64,000 nucleotides of DNA from Lysinibacillus boronitolerans JCM 21713 = 10a = NBRC 103108 (GCF_000772935.1 NZ_JPVR01000076.1:171727-235726), one strand, 5' to 3'. Shown: positions 46,019 to 56,079, numbered from the stretch's first letter. Made by a program: numbers and translations. Notes: generated from the letters alone by a model not told the origin.

Positions 46019-46039
46019 AAATCGTAATGATTACTATTT
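46019..46039. promoter_or_regulatory. Zur box
   Basis: The 21 bases read AAATCGTAAT-G-ATTACTATTT, against the Bacillus Zur consensus AAATCGTAATNATTACGATTT: one mismatch. It lies 20 bases before the ATG of the zinc-binding lipoprotein, so zinc should repress the gene. Confidence 0.88.
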
Positions 46040-46059
46040 AAGAGAGGTATCTTACTTAT

Positions 46060-47100
46060 ATGAAAAAACTGTATTTATTATTGTTAGTCGCAGTTCTTGC
46101 TTTATTTACTGCTGCTTGTGGAGACAAATCGTCTACATCACAAAAGACTGAGGAAAAAGATAAGTTAAGTATTTATACAACAGTTTATCCGTTAAGCTAT
46201 TTTGCACAGCGCATTGGTGGAGATGCTGTTGAAGTAGCTTCTATTTACCCAGCTGGTGCGAATGAACATACCTTCGAGCCAACTCAAAAAGATATGATGA
46301 AATTAGCAGATGCTGATATCTTTTTCTATATTGGCTTAGGACTTGAAGGATTTGTAGAAAACGCTAAAAAAACTTTAGCGAACGAAGATGTCACAATGGT
46401 GGCAACTGCTGATGATGTTTCAGATGAAAAATTAGCGGTAAGCACAGGACATGTTCATGCAGAGGATGATGAACATGAAGCAGACGCTCATGACGATCAT
46501 GAGCATGGTGCCACAGAAGACGATCATGAACATGAAGCTGAAGAACATGGACATGATGAGCATGAGCATGGCGATATCGATCCGCATGTTTGGTTATCTC
46601 CTACAATTAGTCAAGACTTAGCACTGTCTATCAAAAACACACTCGTTGAAAAAATGCCAGCTCAGGAGGCAACTTTTAACACAAATTATGAGGCATTAGT
46701 AAAAGAATTACAGGATTTAGATCAAGATTTCAAAGCAATGACTGACAAAGCACAAAATAAAACATTCTTTGTATCCCATGCTGCATTTGGCTATATTGCT
46801 GGTCAATACGGCTTAACTCAAGTGCCGATTGCTGGCTTGAATTCACAAAATGAGCCATCTCAAAAAGAATTAACAAAGATTGTAGACAAAGCAAATGAAT
46901 TGCACATTCATTATATTTTATTTGAACAGAATGTCTCTTCCAAATTAGCAGAGGTTATTCAAAAAGAAGTTGGTGCAGAATCGCTTGTCTTGCATAATTT
47001 AAGCGTATTAACAGCTGATGATGAAAAAAATGAGGAAACCTATTTCACATTGATGCAAAAAAATATTGACACATTAGAAAAAGCTTTAAGCGTTCAATGA
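46060..47100 (+). CDS. znuA: Zinc ABC transporter binding lipoprotein (ZnuA/AdcA type)
   Basis: A 346-residue cluster A-I metal-binding lipoprotein; lipobox TAAC with Cys20. The first metal histidine is in NEHTFEPTQKD, followed by a long histidine/acid loop (about 131-175, many HEH and HDH units) typical of zinc rather than manganese binders, and then DPHVWLSP. A Zur box precedes it. No permease or ATPase gene is adjacent, unlike the B. subtilis znuACB operon, so partners must be elsewhere. Confidence 0.93.
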   Translation: MKKLYLLLLVAVLALFTAACGDKSSTSQKTEEKDKLSIYTTVYPLSYFAQRIGGDAVEVASIYPAGANEHTFEPTQKDMMKLADADIFFYIGLGLEGFVENAKKTLANEDVTMVATADDVSDEKLAVSTGHVHAEDDEHEADAHDDHEHGATEDDHEHEAEEHGHDEHEHGDIDPHVWLSPTISQDLALSIKNTLVEKMPAQEATFNTNYEALVKELQDLDQDFKAMTDKAQNKTFFVSHAAFGYIAGQYGLTQVPIAGLNSQNEPSQKELTKIVDKANELHIHYILFEQNVSSKLAEVIQKEVGAESLVLHNLSVLTADDEKNEETYFTLMQKNIDTLEKALSVQ

Positions 47101-48276
47101 TATGAGTAAGGAGGTGCCCCGCAATGGATGGGACACCTCCTTTATTATGACGTATTTTTCTTGTGGCATTCTTTTTTCCGTTCGATAAAAAGACGCTAGC
47201 CACTTCATTGTTTTTTGCTTAGTCACATGCTTAACTTTTGGCTGAATTGTAACAAAAGCCGTTATACTACTTTCTACTAGCATCGGTGCCCATTCAGTAA
47301 AGTCAAACTGAACTAGATTGTCTTGTTTATCTGTTTTTTGTGTAACAAGCTTCATCTGCTGTTCCACTAATTGTTGTACGGCTAACCTATTTTCTCCAAT
47401 GATTGATAATCCCATATTTTGATTGAAACGATGTTGTATAGGCGTTGCTAAACTTTGTCTTTTCGTTTCTTCCTGCAAATCTATATATTTCTCGCTTGTT
47501 GCAGCAGGGAAACTTGCATAATCCCAGGTATGATCTTGTGCTAATTGGCGATCCGACACTAAAAAATATTGATAGCGCACTTCCCCTTTACGATCAGGCA
47601 AAGGGTCATCCCATGTCACATCAATATGATACCAAGCATGATCAAGTTTCACTAATACCCAGGCATGTAGCTGTTCTCCTACTTTTCCAGGTACATATTG
47701 TACCTCAAAGCCCAACATCTCTAACATTCGGTATAACACTAAAGCATATGCCTGACAGACGCCCTTATTCTCCGTTAATAATGTATAAGGAGAATATTGA
47801 CTTCCTTCCGTTTCCTTAGAGTATTCCGCGGACAAGACAATAAAATCATGTGCAGCCTGTAGTTTTTCTATGTCACTTAATCCATGCATAGGTGCAATAA
47901 TATTCGCCAACGTTTGCTCTACAAATAATGCCTCCGTTTGGGATAGATGGTACGTAAATGCAAATGCAATGACAATATTATTGCTATAACCTTCGTACTT
48001 CCATTGGAAACTTGAAATATTAGTATAAATATAAGAGTTTTCAATTGCATCTTTAGTAATTTCTGTTAGTTCATCTTTTATCTCGGCTATGTCGCCAGTA
48101 TAACGAATCGAGAATTCGGATGATAGTTGCATAACTTCTTTATTAATGAGAGATTGTAGTGTTTCAATTGAATGAGCTGTTGCTACATCTTCTTTTTCAT
48201 AGTTTGCAAATACTTGCACATGACTCATTTGTAGAACAAATAATATAATGACAACATTATATATATATTTCCTCAT
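47086..48276 (-). CDS. Secreted transglutaminase-like protein
   Basis: A 396-residue protein with a signal peptide (about 1-24, ending VQVFA) and a central transglutaminase-like domain. The catalytic triad candidates are cysteine in GVCQAYALVLYRML, histidine in LHAWVLVKL and aspartate in IDVTWDDP. Such proteins are usually peptidases or cross-linkers at the cell surface. The ATG at 48276 is chosen because AAAGGAGA is directly against the ATG at 48285. The gene overlaps the zinc lipoprotein gene by 15 bases tail to tail. Substrate unknown. Confidence 0.85.
   Translation of the reverse strand: MRKYIYNVVIILFVLQMSHVQVFANYEKEDVATAHSIETLQSLINKEVMQLSSEFSIRYTGDIAEIKDELTEITKDAIENSYIYTNISSFQWKYEGYSNNIVIAFAFTYHLSQTEALFVEQTLANIIAPMHGLSDIEKLQAAHDFIVLSAEYSKETEGSQYSPYTLLTENKGVCQAYALVLYRMLEMLGFEVQYVPGKVGEQLHAWVLVKLDHAWYHIDVTWDDPLPDRKGEVRYQYFLVSDRQLAQDHTWDYASFPAATSEKYIDLQEETKRQSLATPIQHRFNQNMGLSIIGENRLAVQQLVEQQMKLVTQKTDKQDNLVQFDFTEWAPMLVESSITAFVTIQPKVKHVTKQKTMKWLASFYRTEKRMPQEKYVIIKEVSHPLRGTSLLISLNA
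47108..47142 (+). terminator. Terminator after the zinc lipoprotein gene
   Basis: AAGGAGGTG and CACCTCCTT form a 9-bp GC-rich stem, followed by TATTAT. It lies inside the 3' coding end of the convergent transglutaminase-like gene. Confidence 0.55.
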
Positions 48277-48364
48277 ATGAGTCATTCTCCTTTACTAAAT
48301 AGTTTATGCCTCTCTTTTTTTATTATGTTAATAAATGATTAATTTCATGCTAAAAGTTTAAATA

Positions 48365-48397
48365 AAAAAGAAGCCTTCCTTTTAAGAAGACTTCTTT
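48365..48397 (-). terminator. Terminator of menE
   Basis: AAAGAAG(C)CTTC pairs with (A)GAAG(A)CTTCTTT, followed on the minus strand by TTTTTTATT. Confidence 0.7.
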
Positions 48398-48407
48398 CAC
48401 AAGATTT

Positions 48408-49832
48408 TTATTGTAATAATTTCCGTCTCAACAATTTATCCGCACCATTGCGTGGTAGACTGTCTGTGATAATAATTTCCTTAGGCACTTTATATTTAGC
48501 AAGTTTCTGTAAACAAAAGGCTTGTAATTGCTCAACAGATAGCTGCTCATTTAGCACGATAAATGCAATTGGCACCTGCCCCCATTGTTCATCAGGCATC
48601 CCACATACACCCGCTTCTTTGACAGCTGGATGTGTGAGTAGCACGTTTTCTATTTCTGCAGGATAAATATTTTCTCCCCCTGAAATGATTAAATCTGCCC
48701 TTCGATCAATGACGAATAAATAACCCTCTTCATCCACATAACCAATATCACCTGTATGAAGCCAGCCAGCCTTCGTTGCATTTTTTTGTGCAAAACGTCC
48801 AATATAGCCAGGTGTGACATGGGGCCCTCGAATGCAAATTTCCCCTTCACCCTTAGCATTTGGCTCAGCAATCATTATTTGATTAAAAAATAAAGGCTTT
48901 CCAGCAGAACCAATTTTCCGCATAGCATCTTCACTTGCCAATGTAGCTGTTTGCGAGGAGGTTTCAGTCATTCCATACGTTTGTGCGACAGCTAAATTTA
49001 ATGCATGTGCTCTTGCTAAATAATCAACGGGAACAGGCCCACCTCCTGCTAACATCAGCTTAAAATAAGAGGAAGCTTTCGCATTGCGTTGCTCTAGCGT
49101 ATGTAGAATTCGTTCCAAGGTCACCGCTACAACAGACATATGGGTGACATCCCCATCCATAATATTTTGTGCGATAGCTTCCACATCAAATTGATCATAT
49201 AAAAAGATTTGATTACCATATAGTAGTGATCGCACTAGTATGGAAAATCCACTAATATGGAATAAAGGTACCGCACATAGCCAAACATCCTGAGCCTGTA
49301 GCCCAATATTTAAAACAGAGGCAGTCGCACTAGCCTGATGATTTCCAACTGTTTGGCGAACACCTTTAGGAAAGCCCGTTGTACCCGAAGTATACATAAT
49401 TGTTGTTGTTTGATGAAGAGGCCATTCTTTGACAATATTTACTGCACCCTCTGCACCCTCTTCAATTGCTGAAAATAAATGATAGGTTGTTTCAGATGGT
49501 AGCTTTTCTACATCCTCATCGGCAATCAACACTGCTACAGCCTCTGAATCCTTTAGCTGATAAGCTAGCTCATCCTGTGAAAGTCTGCGATTAAGCATGA
49601 CCATCTCACATTGCAAATGCATGCAGGCATACATCATGATAACTAATTCAGGCTTACTTGGCCCCATGATAGCAATTCGATCACCCTGTTGTATACCGAG
49701 TGTCACTAATTGTCGGGCACGCTTTATCGATTCATCACTTAATTCTTGAAAAGTCCAGCTTTGCTTTTTAAAAGTAAGTGCCTTGCGTAATGGTGTTAAA
49801 TAAGCTCGTTGTAAAATCCAGTTAGGATACAT
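48408..49832 (-). CDS. menE: o-Succinylbenzoate-CoA ligase
   Basis: A 474-residue adenylate-forming enzyme that activates o-succinylbenzoate in menaquinone synthesis. Motifs are TTTIMYTSGTTGFPKGVRQT (about 143-162), YGMTETSS, GWLHTGDIGYVDEEG and the C-terminal PRNGADKLLRR catalytic lysine. GGAG lies eight bases before the ATG at 49832; a GTG at 49850 is less likely. A terminator and 263 bases separate it from menB, so it is its own unit. Confidence 0.93.
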   Translation of the reverse strand: MYPNWILQRAYLTPLRKALTFKKQSWTFQELSDESIKRARQLVTLGIQQGDRIAIMGPSKPELVIMMYACMHLQCEMVMLNRRLSQDELAYQLKDSEAVAVLIADEDVEKLPSETTYHLFSAIEEGAEGAVNIVKEWPLHQTTTIMYTSGTTGFPKGVRQTVGNHQASATASVLNIGLQAQDVWLCAVPLFHISGFSILVRSLLYGNQIFLYDQFDVEAIAQNIMDGDVTHMSVVAVTLERILHTLEQRNAKASSYFKLMLAGGGPVPVDYLARAHALNLAVAQTYGMTETSSQTATLASEDAMRKIGSAGKPLFFNQIMIAEPNAKGEGEICIRGPHVTPGYIGRFAQKNATKAGWLHTGDIGYVDEEGYLFVIDRRADLIISGGENIYPAEIENVLLTHPAVKEAGVCGMPDEQWGQVPIAFIVLNEQLSVEQLQAFCLQKLAKYKVPKEIIITDSLPRNGADKLLRRKLLQ

Positions 49833-50049
49833 CTTTGTCACTCCAATCACCTACATCTTAACGTTTTATCATATATTTTGTCCATTTGCATGTCAGTCTG
49901 TTACTTTAGGAATGCTCTCCTATCGCAAGCCCTACAATATCCTTCACATTTTAGGTGCTATCCGCTAGTTTAAGCCTTTTATCCACCTCTTAGCTGCTTC
50001 TATCCCCTTCTTTTAGCATTCTATCCACCAATCTTCTCTAGACATATAA

Positions 50050-50081
50050 AAAGCTCGTATCTCCAAAAAGATACGAGCTTT
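50050..50081 (-). terminator. Terminator of the menF-D-H-B operon
   Basis: AAAGCTCGTATC and its perfect complement around an eight-base loop, followed on the minus strand by TTTTTAT. The remaining bases up to menE (49833-50045) show nothing I can support. Confidence 0.85.
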
Positions 50082-50095
50082 AAATCCTCTATTAA

Positions 50096-50914
50096 TCAAG
50101 GGAATCTTGGGAATTGACCAAAATCTGGTTGACGTTTTTCTTTGAATGCGTCGCGACCTTCTTTTGCTTCATCAGTTGTGTAGTAAAGAAGTGTAGCGTC
50201 TCCAGCCATTTGTTGAAGACCTGCTAAACCGTCTGTATCTGCATTCATCGCTGCTTTTAAGAAGCGTAGTGCAGTTGGTGACATTTGAAGCATTTCTTCA
50301 CACCATTGAACTGTTTCATCTTCCAATTGCGCATAAGGCACAACCGTATTGACTAAGCCCATATCAAGTGCTTGTTGTGCATCGTATTGACGGCAAAGGT
50401 ACCAAATTTCGCGTGCCTTTTTATGACCAATAATACGAGCAAGATAGCCTGAGCCATAACCAGCGTCGAATGAACCTACTTTTGGTCCAGTTTGTCCAAA
50501 GCGAGCATTGTCAGCAGCAATTGTTAAGTCACAAACAACATGTAAAACGTGACCTCCACCAATTGCATAGCCAGCTACCATTGCTACGACAGGTTTTGGA
50601 ATGACACGGATTAAACGTTGTAAATCAAGAACGTTTAGACGTGGTATTTCATCTTCCCCTACGTAGCCACCGTGACCGCGAACTTTTTGGTCTCCGCCTG
50701 AGCAGAAAGCATGTTCACCTTCACCAGTTAGAATAATAACACCGATATTTTTATCATCGCGTGCACGTGAGAATGCGTCAATCATTTCCATAACCGTTTT
50801 TGGGCGGAATGCATTACGCACTTCTGGACGGTTAATCGTAATTTTTGCGATACCGTTATAGAACTCATACTTAATGTCTTCATAAGTATGTAATGTAGTC
50901 CATTGACGTGTCAT
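50096..50914 (-). CDS. menB: 1,4-Dihydroxy-2-naphthoyl-CoA synthase
   Basis: A 272-residue crotonase-fold enzyme that closes the second ring in menaquinone synthesis. Signatures are [29 protein letters not shown] (oxyanion and bicarbonate-binding region), [13 protein letters not shown] and [14 protein letters not shown]. Length is typical. AGGAGG precedes the ATG. It is the last gene of the operon, 63 bases after menH; two small hairpins lie in that gap. Confidence 0.96.
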   Translation of the reverse strand: MTRQWTTLHTYEDIKYEFYNGIAKITINRPEVRNAFRPKTVMEMIDAFSRARDDKNIGVIILTGEGEHAFCSGGDQKVRGHGGYVGEDEIPRLNVLDLQRLIRVIPKPVVAMVAGYAIGGGHVLHVVCDLTIAADNARFGQTGPKVGSFDAGYGSGYLARIIGHKKAREIWYLCRQYDAQQALDMGLVNTVVPYAQLEDETVQWCEEMLQMSPTALRFLKAAMNADTDGLAGLQQMAGDATLLYYTTDEAKEGRDAFKEKRQPDFGQFPRFP

Positions 50915-50977
50915 TGAATTGCCTCCTATATCATTAAATTCGTCTCGTTTCTAGCGAGGCGCTAACGTAATCATATA

Positions 50978-51787
50978 TTACGTTAAATACTCCTCTACTA
51001 TTGTAGCAAACTCAGCGGGATTTTCCACATGAATTGCATGTCCAGCGTCATTTACTGTTAAATGCTTAACAGTATTTAATAGCGCTTTCATTTCTAGTGC
51101 AATTTTACAAAATTTCTCATCCAATGAACCAGTAATTAGCAGGACAGGTATTTCTAGTTGCGCCAGTCTATCCCAATTTGAGGGCTGAACGCCTGTCCCA
51201 ACACCTCTCAAGCTACCAGCGAGTCCCTCTTCCTTCTGTGATAGTCGCTCTTCTCGAATAGTTTCTCTTACAGTTTTAGGTAGACGTTGCTGTGAAGCAA
51301 AAAGCGGTATGTTTTCCCATGCATTGACAAAGGACAGTATACCATTTGTCATTATTTTTTGCGCCAATGCTTCATCTCGCTTACAACGTTCATTTTGCTC
51401 TTCGATTGTTCGTAGGCCAGGAGATGCACTCTCTAAAATGAGTCGATGAATGCGATCTGGATACGTAATAGCATAGGATAAAGCGATTCTTCCACCCATT
51501 GAATAGCCTAACAGCGTAAATTTCTCTAAATGGAGTTGGCAAAATAGTTCTTCTAAATCCTGTAATTGCTCTTCCATAGAAAAACGCTGTACGTGCTGTG
51601 GAATAGCTGTTTGTCCATGTCCGATTAAATCAACGGCAATAACACGAATATGGGGTAGAGTTTTCGCTAGATTATGCCAAGTTGCCGAGCTACCAGTAAA
51701 TCCATGTAACGCAACGACTGTGTACTCACCGTCTTCATTCCATATATCCACATGGGTTTCAAGACCACGAATCATCCACTTTGTCAT
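50978..51787 (-). CDS. menH: SHCHC synthase MenH (alpha/beta hydrolase fold)
   Basis: A 269-residue alpha/beta-hydrolase-fold enzyme that eliminates pyruvate from SEPHCHC in menaquinone synthesis. The nucleophile motif is LGYSMGGR (serine near residue 96), acid in TGSLDEKF, and histidine in DAGHAIHVENP. It overlaps menD by four bases (ATGA), matching the men operon context that fixes its role. Confidence 0.92.
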   Translation of the reverse strand: MTKWMIRGLETHVDIWNEDGEYTVVALHGFTGSSATWHNLAKTLPHIRVIAVDLIGHGQTAIPQHVQRFSMEEQLQDLEELFCQLHLEKFTLLGYSMGGRIALSYAITYPDRIHRLILESASPGLRTIEEQNERCKRDEALAQKIMTNGILSFVNAWENIPLFASQQRLPKTVRETIREERLSQKEEGLAGSLRGVGTGVQPSNWDRLAQLEIPVLLITGSLDEKFCKIALEMKALLNTVKHLTVNDAGHAIHVENPAEFATIVEEYLT

Positions 51788-53499
51788 GCTTTTAACTCCG
51801 CATTAATTCGATTCCATAGAGCTCGATGTGCATTCACATTCTCGGTTCTATCTGTAAATATTTCAACTAATCGTAAAGAACGGTTTTTACTTGCTGAAAA
51901 TTTCTCAGAAAGCTCAGAGATTGTTTCGACGCGTATATAGTCCATTTCATACATATGTGCAATATCACGGAATTCAAGGGCTGTTGGTGTGCCAAATAAA
52001 TCCTCATAGTGATCTTCAACAGTTGACTGTGGTAAATATGAAAAAATACCACCACCATCATTATTCATCACAATAATCGTTAAGTTACATTCCTGATATC
52101 TGGAAGCAATGAGTCCATTCACATCATGTAAAAAGGCTAAATCACCAATTAGTAAATAACTTTCTCGATTATTTCCTTGACTGAAACCGATTGCTGTTGA
52201 TACGACACCATCTATCCCGTTCGTTCCTCGATTGGCAAAAACACGTAAATCTTTCGGGGTAGCCAATAAAAATGTATCAATATCTCGTACTGGCATACTA
52301 CTGCTAACGAAAATATCACTACCGTCAGGAATCATTTTGAGTAAACGACTGACTATAGCCCCTTCATCCTTTTCTACCTCTGCGTATTGCTCAATATACA
52401 TAGAGGCAAGCTGATTCGCTTTTTGCCATTCAGCTAAGTATGCTTCCTCGATAGCTGTTTCAGTGATAGCTAATTCTGTTAGCCACTGATCGACATTCGC
52501 ATGAATAAAATGCGTAGATACGCCTGTAGCATCTCTAAACATCGGGTCTTCATCGATAATCACATACGCATTTGGACGTGACTTTGTGATAAATTGCATC
52601 ATAAATTTTGAAACCGGTTGTGCCCCTATTCGGATTACTGTATCTGGTCGCACTAGTGCTTTGAAGTCATCACTCTTCATAATGGCATCATAGGTTGTCA
52701 CGATATATGGTAAACAATCCTCTGGTACGGATGTACGCATATTCGATAAACTTTCAATAATGACAGGCCACTTCAGCTGACGTACAAATTCCCAAACAAT
52801 GGATAATTCTGTACCAAGAGCTAACTCACCAATGATCATAAAGCCTCTTTTAGTTGATTCTATAATAGAGGCTAGTTCCTGCTGATCCACGCGTGTTGGG
52901 ATTAATTGTCCCATACTGCTGTGCTTAAACGACACTGCTGGTAGGTCCTGCTGCAAATCAATTAATAATGGCTCACGGAAAGGTACATTGATATGTACTG
53001 GTCCAAATGGTGCGCTTGTTGCAATGGCTACCGCACGAGCAAGATGACGCTCAATAAAAGGCAATGTTGGTTCAGCACCATCTGCTAACGGAAAGTCAAC
53101 ACTCCACTTCACATGTGAACCATATAAATTGGGTTGGTTGATAGCCTGTGGAGCGCCTACCTCACGTAATTCATGTGGGCGATCAGCAGTTATAATGATC
53201 AATGGTACACGTGCATAACTTGCCTCCACAATCGCAGGAAAATAGTTTGCTGCTGCTGTACCAGATGTACATAAAAGAACCACAGGCTTAGTAGTTGCCT
53301 TAGCAAGCCCTAGCGCAAAGAATGCTGCTGAGCGCTCATCTACCTGCCGATACATTTTTACTTGTTTAGTAGAAGCAACCGCATAAGCAAGCGGTGTTGA
53401 ACGTGAGCCTGGGCTAACGACAACATTTTCTACACCAGCTTGCACTAGCGATGCGACCATTTTATAAACATAATCTGTTAGTATTTTTCGTTCACTCAT
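51784..53499 (-). CDS. menD: SEPHCHC synthase
   Basis: A 571-residue thiamine diphosphate enzyme that joins isochorismate and 2-oxoglutarate. The N-terminal VVSPGSRSTPLAYA with the PP-domain glutamate region, VLLCTSGTAAANYFPA, and the ThDP/metal motif GDLAFLHDVNGL with NNDGGGIFSYL are visible. It overlaps menF by eight bases. Length and order fit. Confidence 0.96.
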   Translation of the reverse strand: MSERKILTDYVYKMVASLVQAGVENVVVSPGSRSTPLAYAVASTKQVKMYRQVDERSAAFFALGLAKATTKPVVLLCTSGTAAANYFPAIVEASYARVPLIIITADRPHELREVGAPQAINQPNLYGSHVKWSVDFPLADGAEPTLPFIERHLARAVAIATSAPFGPVHINVPFREPLLIDLQQDLPAVSFKHSSMGQLIPTRVDQQELASIIESTKRGFMIIGELALGTELSIVWEFVRQLKWPVIIESLSNMRTSVPEDCLPYIVTTYDAIMKSDDFKALVRPDTVIRIGAQPVSKFMMQFITKSRPNAYVIIDEDPMFRDATGVSTHFIHANVDQWLTELAITETAIEEAYLAEWQKANQLASMYIEQYAEVEKDEGAIVSRLLKMIPDGSDIFVSSSMPVRDIDTFLLATPKDLRVFANRGTNGIDGVVSTAIGFSQGNNRESYLLIGDLAFLHDVNGLIASRYQECNLTIIVMNNDGGGIFSYLPQSTVEDHYEDLFGTPTALEFRDIAHMYEMDYIRVETISELSEKFSASKNRSLRLVEIFTDRTENVNAHRALWNRINAELKA

Positions 53500-54877
53500 G
53501 TAATTGTCCCCCTAGCGCACGAAGCATTGGACGGAATTTTACTAATGTTTCTTCATATTCAGATTGTGGCTCTGAATCTGCGACGATTCCACCGCCTGCA
53601 TATAAATAAGCTTTATCATTTAGTAAGGCTGCTGAACGTATGGCAACTGCAAATTCACCGTTACCCTCTGCATCTAGCCAGCCTATTGGCGCAGCATACA
53701 GCCCTCGATTCATCGGCTCATATTTACGGATGGCTGCCAATGCTTCTGTGCGTGGTACACCACCTAAAGCAGGTGTTGGGTGTAATGATTTAGTCAATTG
53801 TAAGATTGTTGCATCCTGATTTAACTGACCTTCAACAGGCGTATACAAATGTTGAATATCTCGTATTTTTAACAAGCGCGGTCTATCTGGCACCGTCATG
53901 TCCACACAATTTTTACGGAATGTTTCCGCAATCATATCCACAACATACTGATGTTCTCCGCCATTTTTAGGATCATTTAATAGACTTTGTCCAAAAGCCT
54001 CATCTTCCTCTGCAGTCTTACCTCGCTTAATTGAGCCAGCAATACAGGATGAAAATGCTCGACCATCTTCTACCTTCACAAGTCGTTCGGGTGATGCTCC
54101 GAAAAACAATAAATGTCTATGCTCTAAACCGAATAAATAGCTTTCTGGTTGCTCATGAATAATTTGAGAAAGTACTTGTGGTGCGGATACATACTCTTTA
54201 AATTGCAAAGCAAGTGATCGTGCAATGACCACTTTATCTGCCTTTTTCTGTTTAATTAATGCTGTCACTTGATCAATTGAAGCTAAATAAGGTTCCTTAT
54301 ATGGCTCAAAATAACTTGTGATTTCAGGTTTTGTATACGTTTTCACTTCTTTAACCTGAGCTGCATGGATTAAATGATCGCGCTCTTTTCTTAGCGCTTC
54401 AAACTGATCCTCAGCCTGTTGGTCTTGTGTCAAAAGATGAATACTCACGTATGCTTTATCATCGCGTATCACCAGTTGAAAAGTTGCTAATGCAAAATAA
54501 GCCTCTGGGAAATCCGTCCATTCCCCATCTACATTATTTTGAGGATCAAATGTAAAACCGCCAAACAAAATTGGTTGTAACGCTTGTTGACCCTTTGGAC
54601 AGTTTTTCGTTAAGTTTTTCCATTCCGCTTCAACTGCATCAAAGCGGTTTTCTTTAGCGTTGTTTTGAATAGTATGAGCATGTCCTAACCCAACTAATGT
54701 CATTGTTTTTTCTCTATTTTGCCAATAAAATCGTTCACCTTTATAATATTCCTCGCCAGCTGCATAGAACGCCAGTGCAGATAGGCGACTTACTTCAATT
54801 GTTTCCATATAAAAATGAAGGCTTTGGCCCAAAGAGTCCACTTCTACTTCTGTGGCTTGGTACCACTTCTGTTGCAT
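53492..54877 (-). CDS. menF: Isochorismate synthase
   Basis: A 461-residue chorismate-binding enzyme that converts chorismate to isochorismate, the first step of menaquinone synthesis. Signature regions are KADKVVIARSLAL, FGASPERLVKVEDG, SCIAGSIKRGKTAEED, HPTPALGGVPRTEAL and YAAPIGWLDAEGNGEFAVAIRSA. I start it at 54877, eight bases after GGAGG; a longer frame from 54907 passes through the ribosome site. First gene of the operon, divergent from menA. Confidence 0.94.
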   Translation of the reverse strand: MQQKWYQATEVEVDSLGQSLHFYMETIEVSRLSALAFYAAGEEYYKGERFYWQNREKTMTLVGLGHAHTIQNNAKENRFDAVEAEWKNLTKNCPKGQQALQPILFGGFTFDPQNNVDGEWTDFPEAYFALATFQLVIRDDKAYVSIHLLTQDQQAEDQFEALRKERDHLIHAAQVKEVKTYTKPEITSYFEPYKEPYLASIDQVTALIKQKKADKVVIARSLALQFKEYVSAPQVLSQIIHEQPESYLFGLEHRHLLFFGASPERLVKVEDGRAFSSCIAGSIKRGKTAEEDEAFGQSLLNDPKNGGEHQYVVDMIAETFRKNCVDMTVPDRPRLLKIRDIQHLYTPVEGQLNQDATILQLTKSLHPTPALGGVPRTEALAAIRKYEPMNRGLYAAPIGWLDAEGNGEFAVAIRSAALLNDKAYLYAGGGIVADSEPQSEYEETLVKFRPMLRALGGQLHE

Positions 54878-55124
54878 GAAAATTACCTCCGTTGTTGCAA
54901 TGTACATAATGAATGATGGTTAAATAACACATCATATTTTGGCTGGCAACACGTTATTCGTACTGTTGCTAATCGTTCTTTTTTATTTTCAGTTCATAAA
55001 TGCATGTTCTATTGTATCACTTTTTTTCATTAAACAGTATGTAATAAGCTGTGAACCTACCCATTTTCTCAATCTTCGTTTAAAATAAGAAGAGTCGACA
55101 ACATTTGAAGGAGAGAAAGACCTT

Positions 55125-56045
55125 ATGACCAAAGTCATTGAAGCTGATAGGGGTTTTAAAGTTTGGTGGCATTTAACACGTCCACATACTTTAACCGCTT
55201 CATTTGTTCCAGTATTTCTAGGAACAGCAATTGCCTTAGCAATTGAAAAAGAAACAATTGATTTTGGACTATTTTTTGCTATGCTCATTGCAAGTATGCT
55301 TATACAAGCAGCAACGAATATGTTCAATGAATATTATGATTACAAATTAGGATTAGATAACGAGCATTCCGTCGGGATTGGCGGAACAATTGTCCGTCAT
55401 GGTGTACAGCCAAAAACAATTATGATGATTGCATTAAGCTTTTATGCTATTGCCATGCTTCTTGGCATTTACATATGTGCCTCCACATCTTGGTGGTTAG
55501 CTGCTGTCGGACTTGTTTGTATGCTTATTGGCTTTTTATATACAGGTGGACCGTACCCAATCGCCTATTCGCCATTTGGTGAAATTGTTTCTGGCGCAGT
55601 AATGGGGATGGGCATTGTATTAATTGCCTTCTATATTCAAGCGCTTACAGTAACATTGGATGCTGTCTTGCTTTCTGTACCAAGCATGATTTTAGTCGGT
55701 GCCATTATGCTATCGAACAATATACGTGATATTGTTGGCGATACAGAAGGCGGACGAAAAACCTTGGCTATTTTGGTAGGACGAGACAATGCAATTTCCG
55801 TATTATCAGGCTTTTTTATCGTCTCCTATTTATGGGTGATTGCTCTTGTAGCCGTTGATGGCATTACGTTTTGGGCATTAATCATCTTCCTAAGCATTCC
55901 AAAACCATTACGTGCCATTCAAATTTTCCGAGACAAAAAAGAAGCCAAAGAGGTAATGCCTGCGATGAAATATACAGCGCAAACAAACACATTCTTTGGC
56001 TTCCTATTAGGAATCGGTTTATTAATTCATTATTTCTTTTATTAA
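55125..56045 (+). CDS. menA: 1,4-Dihydroxy-2-naphthoate polyprenyltransferase
   Basis: A 306-residue UbiA-family membrane enzyme that attaches the prenyl chain in menaquinone synthesis. The aspartate-rich motif NMFNEYYDYKLGLD (about 66-79) and the second motif NNIRDIVGDTEGGRKTLA (about 204-221) bind the prenyl diphosphate; about eight membrane spans. GAAGGAGAG precedes the ATG. Divergent from menF, as in B. subtilis. Confidence 0.95.
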   Translation: MTKVIEADRGFKVWWHLTRPHTLTASFVPVFLGTAIALAIEKETIDFGLFFAMLIASMLIQAATNMFNEYYDYKLGLDNEHSVGIGGTIVRHGVQPKTIMMIALSFYAIAMLLGIYICASTSWWLAAVGLVCMLIGFLYTGGPYPIAYSPFGEIVSGAVMGMGIVLIAFYIQALTVTLDAVLLSVPSMILVGAIMLSNNIRDIVGDTEGGRKTLAILVGRDNAISVLSGFFIVSYLWVIALVAVDGITFWALIIFLSIPKPLRAIQIFRDKKEAKEVMPAMKYTAQTNTFFGFLLGIGLLIHYFFY

Positions 56046-56048
56046 GAT

Positions 56049-56079
56049 GCAGCAGCCTTAACGGGTTGCTGCTTTTTTT
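56049..56079 (+). terminator. Terminator of menA
   Basis: GCAGCAGCC pairs with GGGTTGCTGC and is followed by a run of seven T. It overlaps the stop codon of the convergent dipeptidase gene. Confidence 0.85.
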
